From assembly GCA_018296165.2 (NCBI GenBank), contig JACKQL020000003.1, forward strand, positions 992,001 to 1,056,000: a stretch of DNA of 64,000 nt, given 5' to 3'. Source of the stretch: Termitomyces sp. T153. Lineage: Eukaryota; Basidiomycota; Agaricomycetes; Agaricales; Lyophyllaceae. The notes below the pieces were generated by a model. The model made no database searches. It saw only the letters and a program-made list of their open reading frames with translations, and had not been told where the DNA came from. Below, one piece after another: positions 35,797 to 48,299 of this stretch; positions within the stretch are counted from its first letter, which is position 1; the number at the start of each line of letters is the position of its first letter. A program made the position numbers and the translations under genes.

Positions 35797-36411
35797 CTCC
35801 CGTTGAATGTTAGACTACCCCTTATCATGCTATGTTTGTTGTCGGAGAGGCGCCTTTCTTAGGTCTTCCATCCCATCTCACTAGTTAATGCTAATTTTAG
35901 TTTGCTATCCCTGCCGTATTTGTTGAGGAAGTCACTCCTTCCTACTTGATTGGCGTCATCCTTTCGGGGCTGTGTAGAGTGACCGTTGAACTTCTCTTCT
36001 TTCCTAGATGATTGCGTGTAAGAAGCCATCACGGATAAGAAGCTTCAAATGAGGCGAGTGTCTTCCCCATATTTATGGCATTTCCGACTGATAATCAGCC
36101 ACACCTTCCGGACTTAGGAGAGCCTGAGGAGGATGCCCAAGGATGCCATTCCTGCTTAGCACGAATTTACTGTGGAAGGTTAGCTGTGAATTCTTTTCGC
36201 CCAAGAAACATATCGTGGCATCAGGGGACACGGTGCCAAGTCATCCCAGTCCTTCTGACCTTCCCGAGCGAGTAATTTCTATGACGATCTTAATTGGATG
36301 ATCCGAATCCCATATTTCTATGTACAAATCGGTTAGTTCGGCACGCACGAGTTATTGACCATCGCAAAGCAGCCAGTATTCCTACCTTCACCTCATCGCA
36401 AAACATCCTTC
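35797..36411. other. Intergenic region
   Basis: MRE11 3' region and promoter of the ZZ-finger gene. One short frame at 36075-36274 has no motif. Confidence 0.45.
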
Positions 36412-37494
36412 ATGTCCTCAGCTGTGTCTACTCCATTCTCCTGCAACTCATGTAAAATCTCCATCGAGCCAGCCTATCCTCGCATTCACTGCTTAGTCTG
36501 TCACGATTTAAATCTCTGTGCGAACTGTGCCATTGGAGAAAACCTACCTTACGGCCATCTTGGCTGGCACGCGATTGAAGTATATAAGGAGAGCGGAAAC
36601 TCATCCAACGGCGCCGTGCTCTCACAAGCGACGATTTCATACACTTCTTTTAATTCCAAGCTGAGCCAGCCATTCAATCTCAAAAGCTTGCAGATTCAAC
36701 ATAGCTCACCTCCGCCCGTCCTTGCGCATTCTGATAGTGTTTCCCTTTCACCGACTCGTCAACAGGAGATCCCGCTACCACAATCAGGCTGGGAACCCTT
36801 TTTCCTGCCGGATATGACTCCAACCTTGACCTACACTGCTCTTGCGAACGAGATCTTTACGTATCTCGACCCACAAAATGTCGGTATACTTATCCCGGAG
36901 GCGTTATCACGATTTCTTGACGACATGGGATATCTTCCAGATGAAAATTATTGTAAGGAAAGCTCTATTCTGTGATCGCTCTTGGAGACTGAGATAACGA
37001 GCGTAATAGGGAAAAATGGATCAAAGGCTTCATTAGAAACCCCTGATCCTGATATATCGATTCTGTCTGACCGCGACAAGGCTCTCAAAAACATCTTCGA
37101 GCTATTCGCAATCGAACACCATCTCCTTCCTCGCCCATCGGCCGCACACCGTCTCCCTATGATGCCTGCAATAACCCGTGAAGGCTTTATCGAGGTTACT
37201 TCAATCGACCTCCTTATTGAGCCCTCAGAGCAATGGGATCGCATGAATTGCGTGCTGAGGAAATACAACTTGCCCATTTATAAACGTTGGGGAGACCTCC
37301 CGCGCAGCGTTCTTCCACCAGTTCCAAAACAGGCTATGCTGGACAGAGTGATGGCTACGGCAGAGATCGCCAAATGGAAGGCTTCGAAAGATATCGAAAC
37401 CATTCCTGATGAAGAACAACTTCGAATGGATGTTCGAGCTGCATTCGCGATGTTCGCCAACCAATGCCACTGGCCAGAGTCTCCGAGGTCGTAA
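36412..37494 (+). CDS. ZZ-type zinc-finger protein
   Basis: Protein of 341 aa from two exons (36412-36952 and 37010-37494; the junction creates ENYWKNGS). The start is ATG MSSAVSTPFSC; a longer upstream frame lacks an ATG. Near the N-terminus is a ZZ zinc finger (roughly residues 9-50): CNSCKISIEPAYPRIHCLVC, LNLCANCAIG, GHLGWHAIEVY. The rest, from WEPFFLPDMTPTLTYTALAN through FTYLDPQNVGILIPEALSRF to LLIEPSEQWDRMNCVLRKYN and VMATAEIAKWKA, resembles a conserved C-terminal region of fungal ZZ proteins. ZZ fingers usually bind proteins such as histone tails or N-degrons. The partner is unknown. Confidence 0.85.
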
Positions 37495-38125
37495 GCAAAA
37501 AATTCTCATCGAGTCCGTTACGAGGTATGTATTTACGAGTATCAGACTCAGGTTATTTTTCATCCAGATTTTATCTAGGACGAGTTGCATACTAGTTACT
37601 GCATTCTCCCTAGTTGTAGTCAGCGTAAAGTAAAGTTGACTTTTGGCATGTTAGATTTCGACAACTTGTTGATTCTTTAATAGCTAGCCATTATTTGAAA
37701 GTCTATACTGCGCAGAAACCCCACATACAAATTATTGTCCTCGAAAGTGAGTGCCCGCTCCGTGTTTAACTGTCGGCGGACATTCTTCTGGATTAGATGA
37801 TGTGGCTGGCATAGAAGGAAGATGGTTACAAGTGAATGGGCGCTGCAGCGCTGAGGATCCAAATGTTGCGCTTTCCACCAGGTCGAGCCGCGAGCGTAAT
37901 GTTGCAGTAGTTACTAGTGCTGAGCATACACCAGATTATACCGGCGGGGTGCGTCACCCTAATCTTGCGCGAAGTTGGGTCGGAGAGGAGGAATAGATAG
38001 ATGATGAGTCAGGGAAGAAAATAAAGGATACCGAGGGAAAGACTGGTCAGGCTTGTCGGAGGAGATATGGAGGTACTTACTTTTTCACTAATATACTAGA
38101 ACGGCTCGGCTCGTCGATACTGGAG
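37495..38125. other. Convergent intergenic region
   Basis: Lies between the 3' ends of the ZZ-finger gene and the ABC transporter gene. No gene was recognised. Confidence 0.4.
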
Positions 38126-38496
38126 GTTGTTAGGCATGTTGTACAACGTTGTAATCCAGATAGTTTTTTATCCCAGAACCAATGTCTAGCTCACGGGAAA
38201 GCTGCAAACTACTAGTATATGGACCAAGACCAACACAGATTGCCAATTACCATCAGTCTACATTTGCTAAGGGTTGTTAGGCATTTTGTACAACGTTGTA
38301 ATCTAGATGAATTTTTATCCCCGTGCCAATGCCTAGCTCACGGGGAAGCTGCAAACTACTACTATATGGATCAAGACCAACACAGACTGCCAATTACCAT
38401 CAGTCTACACACCAAGACCAACACAGACCTTCACTTACCATCAGTCTACATACCAAGACCCACAGATTGCCAATTGCCATCAGTCTACATTTGCTC
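38126..38496. repeat. Nested tandem repeat covering the 3' end of the ABC gene
   Basis: A 147-bp unit starting GTTGTTAGGCAT at 38126 is repeated at 38273. Inside it a shorter unit (CCAAGACCAACACAGA, then CCAATTACCATCAGTCTACA) occurs four times up to 38490. The last copy contains the stop codon and final codons of the ABC transporter (38480-38490), so the array was probably built from the gene's own 3' end. Confidence 0.8.
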
Positions 38497-41087
38497 CACT
38501 CGACACTGTCTGCGTACTATTGGAGAAGGCATTCGCTTGTATCTGGTAGAGCTTCGCATATTCTCCATCAAGTTTCATAAGCTCCCCATGAGAGCCAGAT
38601 TCTGCGACAGCACCATCCTTCATGCATCTATGCCGGTGATCAGATTAGAAGACGGACTAAAAATTATGACAAACATACAGAATGAGGTCGGCGTGCTTGG
38701 TGAGATGGCCAAACCGATGAGTCACGAACACCATGGTTTTTCCGGGTCTGTTAGCGATAAGGCGATTGAACATTTGAAATTCGGCTTCTGGATCGAGCGC
38801 AGAGCTTGGTTCGTCGACGGCAACAAAATTAACACGACCCGAGTTAAGATGCATAAATGTTCGTGCCCTAGTAAAAGTGATGGTCATCAGGTCGATATGT
38901 CGACTCGATTAAAATAAAAGTAGCGCCTTACGCAACAAGGCGCTGCTTCTCCCCCCCTGATACATCAGTCTTCTTTGACAGTGTTTTCATGTACTTCTGC
39001 AGAGGATGGTCCTGATCATCGGGTATGTTGATGACGTGGGTGCGATTTTGGGAGTTCAGTATCGTGTCCAAACCGTCCTCAAATTTTGCAATCAGCTCTG
39101 TGGCACCGCCTTGCTCGACAGCCGCGAGAACTGCAGCTGTATCTGTCGATCGCGCCACGTCTCCAAATGCAATGTTCTCGTAAAGTGACAACGGGAAGAG
39201 ATTATGGTCTTGGGTGAAAGAAGCCATAGTGCGACGAACATCCGTGGGGCGATACTCATGCGCAGGCGTACCGTCAATGAATAGTGTTCCAAAACTAGGA
39301 TCATATAGCCGTGTAAGCAATTTGATAAGCGATGATTTTCCACTTCCATTAGCACCAACGATCACGACAAGCTGCCCAGGTTTGATATGAAGGGACACAT
39401 TCTTCAATGCAGGTGATTTGTTCTTGCTTCCTGGATAGTCAAATATGACATCCCTATCAAGCGTTAGAAATCTGAATTAGAAAAAGGCCTAGTGACTGAC
39501 TTCAGTTCAAACGCCATCCCATCTGTGCTGGTCTGGGGGCTTGGATAGGGAACATCTCCCTCTGAGATCTTACTCAGCCTCTCCGATAACGCGTAGAGAT
39601 TTCTTAATTTTGTTAGATGGCGTTTAAACGTTTGCGTCTCGCGAAGGATGCATTGTAAAGACCATCGTAGCATGGACGACGACTGTTGTAGAACCGCGAT
39701 GGATGCAATGGAAAATTTCGATGGGTTAATGATGACATTAGCGGCGCAGTACACCTTCAATAAAAATTTGGTCTTTTGAGTCAGTTGGAAGATTAATTCA
39801 AACAACGCACCATAGAAAGATCCCCAGCAATTGCGTAAAGGATCTCAAGATAGACAGAGCTTCTCCGTTGCAGTTGCATCCAATATTCATCCGTGCACGT
39901 GTCTCCAAGCTTGTTCTTTGACTTCTCGTATTCTACGAATTGACGACTTGTGTCAATCTTAGCATCTTCAGTAGGAACAGCATACCATTCAATATATGGT
40001 CCTTCAGGTTTCCAGTTATGAAATCTTGTCGATAAATGTCCGTGGTGAGATCAGAGAGGGCCCCCATGCGTTCATAGTCCTTGTGCTTTAAATTCACAAC
40101 CCACACTGAATTGAAGTCAGCTCTGAATTACACCCTGAAATGCGACTCAAACACATACTCTTGGACCATACGTCCTCGGCAAATAAAAGTTTTAACAACG
40201 GTCGAGCTACGCAGAATAGCGCAAAGACAGAGCCACCACTGAACCGTGAAGCATGTACTATTAGCGTGAGTTGGCTTAGAAAAGTCAGGATCTCCCCGAA
40301 GAATGATATTATTGTTTCGAAGGCTTCCCACGCGTCATGCGGCGATATATGGACTTCACTTTTGGGATCTGTAAGATGAAAAGATGCTCATGTAGGTACA
40401 CATGGTTGAATTACCAAGAAAACCCACCCTGTGCAGTTGAAAGGTCCATATTCAATCGTGCTTCGTGAGAAGAGAATGAATTTTCCCGTCTCCAATTGAG
40501 ATACAACACATACCTTTCATTAGATACATTTCATAATACTGGACAACTCGAGTTTTGAATGTCGGGTTGTAGTGGCTCCTGAAAGTGACAACGATAAACA
40601 TGGCCTTGCGCGAGGCAAAATTAAGGCTTAACTTACGTCCAGCAATTAAGAACTGCGACAAATGCAGCACATGATAAGCGACTAACAACTGCCACGAGAA
40701 TAGAAAAGGTGTTCGCTTTTCCATCGCGTATACCAGCCTCGACCTACGTAGCCCGTCAACGAAGGTTTATTTCAATGCTCAAGAAAAACAAACGATTTGC
40801 AGCAAACTGGATGATAGATGCATCAGAATGGCAGATTCCACACCTTCCCAAAGTTTCGACATAGTAAAGAGAATGAGCATTGTGGGAGATATGGTGGAGA
40901 TTTCCGTGACGAGGCGCCGGAAGAGCTGGAGCCCAAAGACAATCTCATTCCATCGACGCAAAGGATCAAATTGATGTTGTTTAATTGTCGAAAATTGCCA
41001 GATACCGACTTGTTGAGTGGTGATAGAATGGTCTAGCCCCTCGTTCATTTCCTTCGAGAGTCTTTCCGTGATAAGTGGTCCGCCCAT
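38480..41087 (-). CDS. ABC transporter, membrane domain plus one ATPase domain
   Basis: Export-type ABC protein of about 620 aa: a divergent membrane domain followed by one nucleotide-binding domain, probably dimeric. Read from ATG 41087 (MGGPLITERLSKEMNEGL). Membrane part: exons carrying SSLLQI/VEAGIRDGKANTFSILV, SHYNPTFKTRVVQYYEMYLM, GGSVFALFCVARPLLKLLF and VYCAANVIINPSKFSIAS. ATPase part: MKNVSLHIKPGQLVVIVGAN with Walker A GANGSGKSS, Q-loop SFTQDHNLFPLS, signature DVSGGEKQR, Walker B VNFVAVDEPSSALD and H-loop VFVTHRFGHL. An insertion (LNSQNRTHVINIPDDQDHPL) precedes the signature, as in a fungal subfamily. The C-terminus GSHGELMKLDGEYAKLYQIQ ends in a repeat at 38480. Substrate unknown. The start is the least certain point because a further hydrophobic frame lies upstream (to about 41256). 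Confidence 0.82.
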
Positions 41088-42354
41088 TATGGTAATCGTA
41101 CACTGTGCAACAGAAAGGGATGGTGAGCAAATAGAAGACCATCCAAGCGCCTTTTTGTGGTATAAAGTGTCCCACGAAAAAGATTAAACGGGCGCCTAAG
41201 GGTTCCCGGGTCCGTCCAGCCTGCTCCCGTCCAGTCATACTTAGGTCACTTGTCAATCAGGAAGATATTGGTTTAGGAAACAACATGCTCCAACTTGACC
41301 AATTTGAGGCATAGCAGGCACATGTGCACATCGGATTGATGATTTGTTGATGTAGTTGTGACGGGTAATCAGACTTGATGAGTCATTTCATAGCATGTCC
41401 GAGTCGGTACGTAGGTCACCGCGTACCCAAGTGGTCTTTTTTATGTACACGAGTACCGCAGCGGTCCCGACGGGAGGTCCTGCAGGACATATGTAGATGT
41501 CCGAAATAAGTTTGTGGTGCGCTCGACAGAGATGACATGACTCGACAGGTTTCTTGAAATCTTAGAAGACAGAGGGGAGGAAGATGGGCAAGTATAACAG
41601 ATTGGAGAGGTACTGAAACCGTTCGCGGCATAGTTGAAATGGGGGAGCGTGCGTCGATATCTGAACTGTTTGTCCCCGAGATCGTTCCTGATGACCGCCA
41701 CACAATAGGCGCGTCACATGACAAATGGAGAAATGAAAACATTCCTACGGCTACGTATGTCTCCAAATTCTACAAGATTTCCTCAAGTAAATTTCTTGTG
41801 AGGGTCTACACAGGACATTACCGTGCCTAGCTAGCTGTCAAGGTTGTGATGATCGGGTGGACTCGTCTCCCAAAAAGTTCAATCAATCCTAGAAATGTGT
41901 TCAAGGAGCATCCCAAAATGGTAGTTCAATTGATTGAATTCGACGTCACAAATTTATAAGTTCAATTCAACTGTCACACAATTTACAATCTAATATTTTC
42001 TTTATTATACGTGCCATACAAACTTGCTTCGACATTCTTTTGTCATTGAAAGAACTTTGGAGATGAGAATGTTGTGTGCCTTGCTTCATACAAAACCTTG
42101 AGATTCATGGTTGGCACAATGAAATTCTCCCATTCTCCCCTCAATGCTCCCCATGTACAACATCTAATCATTTGCAGCAGTTCACCATCTGGAGGGAACA
42201 TAGGGATATGCTCTCTGTTGATTAATATGGTTGATGGGCATATGGATTCATACCCAGGCAGACTCCACCTTCTTTGATTTACTGGTGATCAACCACTTCT
42301 GGATCCTCATTTTATGGACCTTACAAGCACTGGACATGCATGCTATTTTGAAAG
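41088..42354. other. ABC promoter region and left flank of the Copia element
   Basis: 41088-42040 has normal CG content and no recognised gene beyond a possible extra 5' exon of the ABC gene. 42060-42354 is CG-free, transposon-like sequence of unknown origin that ends at the Copia LTR. Confidence 0.4.
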
Positions 42355-42716
42355 TGTTGGCACCCTGGCCAGGTCACTGTCACCTCACATCAAACAAGAA
42401 AATGAGCCTGCCCCTGTAGTACAATGGGCACACATATTTATGCTGGCCAAGCCACATCACAAGGGTACCATTGTTATAAAGAATATATATACACAACATA
42501 TATGATACAACACCCTCAGTCACTTATATCAGACTGAGGGTGAGTACTTGCACTACTGCTTACATGGATGTTATCTGACCTTGCCATACATAGTTCAATA
42601 TACTTATGTCTATCTCACAGGTATGACAGGCTCAATATCAGTCACTGATATCAGACTGAGGTTCAATATACTTATGTCTATCTCACAGTGTGATTACCCT
42701 CACTAGAGTTCTAACA
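42355..42716 (+). repeat. 5' LTR of the Copia element
   Basis: 362 bp, TG...CA, with no CG dinucleotide at all. The matching 3' LTR has 16. Contains ATATATATAC promoter-like sequence around 42485. Confidence 0.93.
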
Positions 42717-42959
42717 GGTTATGGGACTCTGCAGCTGTGCTTTCTGAAAATCATGACATTGGAACTCCTGCACCTTTCACACATCACATTCCTGGACCCT
42801 GAATTCTGATCAATTGTGTTCATATCAATGTGTACCTATCTTATCCCTACATGCTCATGTAGCAATCTCTTTATTCTCTGGAGGCTCCTGCTCTGATAGT
42901 CTTTGTCTTCAGATCTTCAAACCACATTCAAAACCTCTGCTTAACCTATTCTACATATA

Positions 42960-44117
42960 ATGGAATCTGAATTCCCTATGCCTGCAATGCTCACTACTGA
43001 CACCACATATCCCCATATCCACCCTGCCAAATTAAATGTGCACTGGCCCACCTCCATGCCCCCATTTGATCAAACCATGGGCAAATTCACAAAGTGGTCT
43101 AACAAACTCGAGATCTTTCTTCAACAGAGCAGACTTGACCACTACATATTTGTGCCCAAAAACAAGCCCAGCCAACTCATTACAGAACCCAGCCAGAGTG
43201 CCAAACCTGTCACTCATGCTAAGTGGCTTGCCAACAATGACCTCATTGTGGGCATCATCTGTGCAGCCATATCTGAAGCTGAAAAAGAGGGATTGCTGAC
43301 AGATGGCAGTGCCAAGGAGTGCTACAACAACCTGAAAGTTAGGGTGCAGAGTGAAGGATCTGTGAAACAAGTAGCCCTAATATGCAAAGCACTTACCACT
43401 TATGCACCCATCTCTGAACCCCTTGAGACTACTGCTTGGAAGATATGTGACCTTGTCAACTAAGCATTCACAATAGGCACAATAGACAAGGACCTCCTCA
43501 AATGTATTGCACTGCTCAACTCAATCAACAATCAATCATTCAAAGTCATACAAAACCAAGTCTCACATGGTTTAGCAGACTCTACCAAAGAAAAGACCTA
43601 CACTTCCACCAACATTTGTAAGCTTTTCCAAACTATCAATAGCCTGGACACCCTCTCCAAATCCCCCCATTCCAAAACCACCCTTGCAGCTCAAGACACC
43701 AGTGGGAATCTCCCTGGCCACAACTACAGACCTGGACAACTCTGTTGCAAAGTCTGCCAAGCACTTAAACTGCCATGCTGCAGACACTCCAAAGAGTGGT
43801 GCATCCAGCAAGGAGGAGGTGTGGCAGGGAAGACCATCAAGGAATCAAAGGCAGCACAAGGAGGAGGAAGGACAAGACCAGGAAGTAACTTGCTGAAGAA
43901 TGGTATAGTGAAAGGACTTGATGGGCAGGCCTATGTTGTTGACATATCACACCTCCAAAAATTACAGATCAACTCTACAGCAGGATCCAATTCAGGTGAA
44001 TTTGCAGCAATTGCATCACTCACCCCATCCAATTCCAAATCAACCAAATACTTTGAATATCAAGGATTTATGGCAGACACAGACTTAGATCTTGAGCCTA
44101 TGACAACCATCAATTGA
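42960..44117 (+). pseudogene. Copia gag
   Basis: The start MESEFPMPAMLTTDTT is followed by a gag domain (FDQTMGKFTKWSNKLEIFLQ; LVGIICAAISEAEKEG-like block; CYNNLKVRVQSEGSVKQV). A TAA stop follows ICDLVN (43461-43463). In shifting frames come TNICKLFQTINSLDTL, the Cys/His block LCCKVCQALKLPCCRHSKEW, and VAGKTIKESKAAQ. All of it lies in the CG-free left part of the element. Confidence 0.8.
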
Positions 44118-44551
44118 AATGAGCAGACCCTTGAATATGAATCAATCCTGGCAACTACAGTCATAGTGCTGCTCAACCAGTCAGAAAGCACACTGCTTGC
44201 CTCATTAACTGAGAAACTGTTCTTCCTTGACTCCAGCACCACAGTCCACATATCACCATGCATGTCCAACTTTGTCATGCTCCAAGCCATACACCCTTGA
44301 CCAGTTAAAGGAGTTGGCAGATCCTCTATCACAGCAATGGGTGTTGAGCAAATCCATCTCCACATCCAAGAAAAAGCTGAAATTGTCCTCAAAAATGCTC
44401 TCTATATACCCCAATCTGTGGTACACCTGATCTTGGTTAGTGCTCTTGCCATATTCATGCACACCTCAATCACATTCAATTGGAAAGGTGTTACTATCCC
44501 AGATGCAACAGTGGCATGCTCCTTGCTTCTGGACCTCTTATTCTGGGGTGA

Positions 44552-45479
44552 GTGAGTGAGTGAGTCTTTGTTATTATTTTCTCCAAGGCCCTAGTTTACA
44601 CATGACCATTGTATCTTAGGTCCTGCAGTACATAATGGGGGGATGGTAATTACGGACACTCCAATTAGTTCTCCGGCCTGATCTCTTTTCAGCCGATGCT
44701 GGTTATGCCTCATAGCCACTTTACTACAATTTGACTTCATCGGAGTTCATACTACTTCCCACCACTAAATCCCCATACCATCTGCTGCTAACATGCCATC
44801 CCAATTTCTAAACCCAGCTGTACTCAGCAGGGCTTACTAGTGTGTGTTGGTGTTGTCCTACTTGAGGCGCTCTGCCCAGCTCTGGCTCCCATGTACTCCA
44901 CAACACTAGCAAGGGTCTCATGACTAACCCCTCCCCATGCCTAGAGGCTACCTTTGGAAGATCGATCCTGAGATTTGGAACCCACAACAGAATGATCCAG
45001 CATCCGCTCCAATGACAGTCATGCCACACCCTTCAAGCTAGGCACCTGATCAAATCGGCACTTCAACCGAACCATCCGATGGACCATGCAATGCATCGGC
45101 AGCCTGAATGAACTATTGACATCCTATTCTCACCCCTACCTGTGCCACGACCCACTTGGTCAGCGAGGACATTAGCCCTCTCCCAAATCCGTTGCGCCGG
45201 GGAAATCCTCTGTTTTTCCCATCAGATCACAAGCGTGGTAGTCACCATGCCTCATCGCACCATGTGCTGTTTGGTCAGTCCCCACCGGCCTGCACCACAA
45301 AGCCTCCCAAGTCAGCACATGTGGGCAGTGGCTTTCCAGCAGTGTTGAATAACCCACATGGTGTCTAAGGTGTTTTCCACACAGGCACACTCAGCCAGAG
45401 TCAAAACCCTGACCTTGCACTCACAGATCATGTGACCTGCTTTTTTGGGACATGATGGTGCCAGCTGAGCCACCATGCC
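44552..45479 (-). mobile_element. SINE-like retroposon with tRNA-type head, 18-bp target duplication
   Basis: A 928-bp insertion flanked by direct repeats CCTCTTATTCTGGGGTGA at 44534-44551 and 45480-45497. On the minus strand it starts GGCATGG, then TGGCTCAGCTGG (plus 45461-45472), a full match to the tRNA/Pol III A box TRGCNNAGYNGG. About 52 bp further is GGTTTTGACTC (plus 45398-45408), close to a B box. It ends in a short run of ACTC repeats. A long target duplication, Pol III boxes and a simple-repeat tail together describe a SINE. The body is long for one. Chance minus-strand frames inside carry no domain. Confidence 0.7.
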
Positions 45480-48299
45480 CCTCTTATTCTGGGGTGATGC
45501 CTGTATACAATTGACCTCCAGAATGCATTTGCCAAACATGCACGTGCAGCCCAACACCCTATCAATCTTGATACCTGGCACTGGCACCTAGGCCACACAA
45601 ACTACCAAGTTGTTGCTACCATGGCACATGCAGGACTACTTCCAGGTACACCCTCTGCTTCCCTTCTTGCACAACCAAAATGTGACCTCTGTATCTTCAG
45701 AAAACAGACAAAATCACCAGCCCCTAAAGTGCAAGAAGATGGATGGAGGGTGAGGGAGAAGCTAGGCATAGTTTGGATAGATCTCATGGGCCCAATGAGT
45801 GTACAATCACATACCAGCAATAAATACATAATAGATATAGTCAATGATTGCACCAATATGCCATGGTCAATTCCACTTAAGATGAAGGGAGAGGCACTCT
45901 CTGCACTAAAGACCTGGGAGAAGGTTTGCAAACTGGAAACAGGCAAGAAAGTAGGCATATACTGCACTGAGCATGACAGCAAACTCAAGAGCAACAAGAT
46001 GGAAAGGTGGCTAGCCTCAACTGGATCTTGCCATGAATTTGGGGCACCCTATACCTCCCAACACATGGGCCACATCAAACAAATGCACAGAACACTCATG
46101 GGCAAGGCAAGAATGATGAGACTAGCTGCAAAATGCCCTGATTTACTATGGGATGAGTTCTACTTAACTGCAGCCCACTTACATGTCAAAACTCCAACCA
46201 AATCACTCAATGAAAAGACTCCATTCCAGCTGTGGTACAATTGCATTCCTGACTATGCCTACATGTGAGAAATGGGGTGTAAAGTGTTTGTCCTGATTCA
46301 GAAATAGCACAACCCCAAACTTAATGGACAAGGGGTCAAATATGTACTCATTGGCTGTGGAAAAAACTCAAAATCTTATAGGTGCTACAATCCAAGGACC
46401 AGAAAAATCTATGAGTCATACCACATATGTTTCCTAGAACAACATGACAGGCACCCCATTTTGGTCAAGCCAAAAGACTTGGAAATCAAGCCTGCTGAAA
46501 GAGAACTCACCTCAGTCAATGAAATCAATCAGTCCTCAGCAGCTACCCCTTTTGCCATTTCAAACACCAAAGATGAAGAAGACCAACATGTCATGCTGCA
46601 ACCAATCCCACAGCATTGAGAACAACCCCTACCTGCCAACAACATACAGCTCAAACCACAAATTGCCAAAGAGGCAGTTGTCACTGAACTGCACTGATCT
46701 AACAGAGTACCAATCCCAACAGCTTGAAGCAACTCAGACAACCCTCCTAAGACCCAACTGGAACATGCAGTCCAAGTCATGTGAGTTGGGCAAAAGGATC
46801 AAAGCTGCAAAGGCAGAAAGACATCAAAACACAACTGTGGCACACACAGACAAGGACACAGCCCAAACCCCAAGCAATGATGCCACATCTTCACAGGAAT
46901 CACACAATCTCACCAACATCACATCCATGGAGGGCATCAAACAGCTCCTGTATGCCACCAGATCACTGGACAGCCCAATAACAGCAGAATTGGGTGACAA
47001 ACCACATACTTGGAAAGAGGCACAAAAATCAGCAGATGTGAAACATTGGGAAGAAGCATATAAAGAAGAACTCAAATTGCTGAAGGACATGGGTGTTTGG
47101 GAGCTGGTTCCCAGGGAAGATGTTCCTGCTGGACACAAGGTCTAAAAGGGGAGACCAGTATTTAAAATCAAGCAAGATGAACAAGGCAAGGCAGTCTGAT
47201 TCAAAGTACAATTGGTCTTCAAGGGATATGAGCAAATATATGGGCAAGACTACCCAAAGACAACCTCACTGACTGCATGCATGGAGTCATGGCAAATACT
47301 CCTACATCTAGCTGCTGCAAAGGTCTGGGACACCACACAGATTGATGTCAAAATGGCATTCCTCTACAGGTTACTTCCAGAAGATGAGGTACAGTATATG
47401 GAACAGCCCAAGGGCTTCAAGGAGCCAGGGAAGGAAGGCTGGGTCTGCTGGCTGCAGCGAGGCCTGTACGGAATGAAACAAGCTGGTCAAATCTGGAACC
47501 ACACCTTGAACAACAACATGGTCAGCTAGGGATTCACACACCTTTCATGTGAATTGTGTATTTACTTCTGCAAGGCTGACGCTGGCATCACCATAGCAGC
47601 TGTACACGTGAACAATTTCCTGTCCATTGCCAGCTGCAAGAGCGAGAACAATAGACTGAAAGACCAGATGTGCGAGGTATGGACTATATCTGACCTCGGA
47701 CTGCCAAGATTCATAGTAGGCATCACCATCAAATGGGATTGAGATAAGTCGTCAGTATTGCTGTCACAAACTGCCCTCATAGATAAGATCATGTGCCAAT
47801 TTGGTCAAAAGGATGCCGCACCAATCTCACTCCCTATGAAGCCCGGACTGAAGCTTTGCAGGAATGACAGGTTGTCCCTCTCCAAAGACAAACAATCAAC
47901 CTTACAGCGCACGCCTTATCAATTGCTAATAGGGTGTCTACTATACCTAGTCATCTCGACGAGGCCCGACATCGCATACGCCATACAACAACTCACACAA
48001 TACATAGACTCGTACGCCACAACACATTGGAACGCAGCCATATGACTTGTACGGTACCTCAAAGGCACACGCAACCTAAAATTAGTGCTCGGAGGCAATG
48101 CTAGCTCACCCGTTAACCTTACCAGATTTACAGACTCTGACTGGGCCAACTGCCTCGATACACGATGCAGCATCGGCAGATATGCCTGGAGTCTGGGATC
48201 AGGCGCCGTATCCTGGGCGGCCAGGAAGCAGATAACCATAGCCACGTCATCTTGCAAGGCCGAATACATGGCCGCTTTCAAAAATGCCCAAGAATGTAT

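Noticed and set aside
36355..36411. Upstream extension of the ZZ-finger protein
   Set aside because: The extended frame begins at TTG; the first ATG is at 36412.
42717..42740. Primer-binding site after the Copia 5' LTR
   Set aside because: GGTTATGGGACTC is in the right place but does not match an initiator tRNA 3' end well enough to claim.
44808..45587. Several open frames between the two Copia halves
   Set aside because: They fall inside the SINE-like insertion or span its border and match no protein family.
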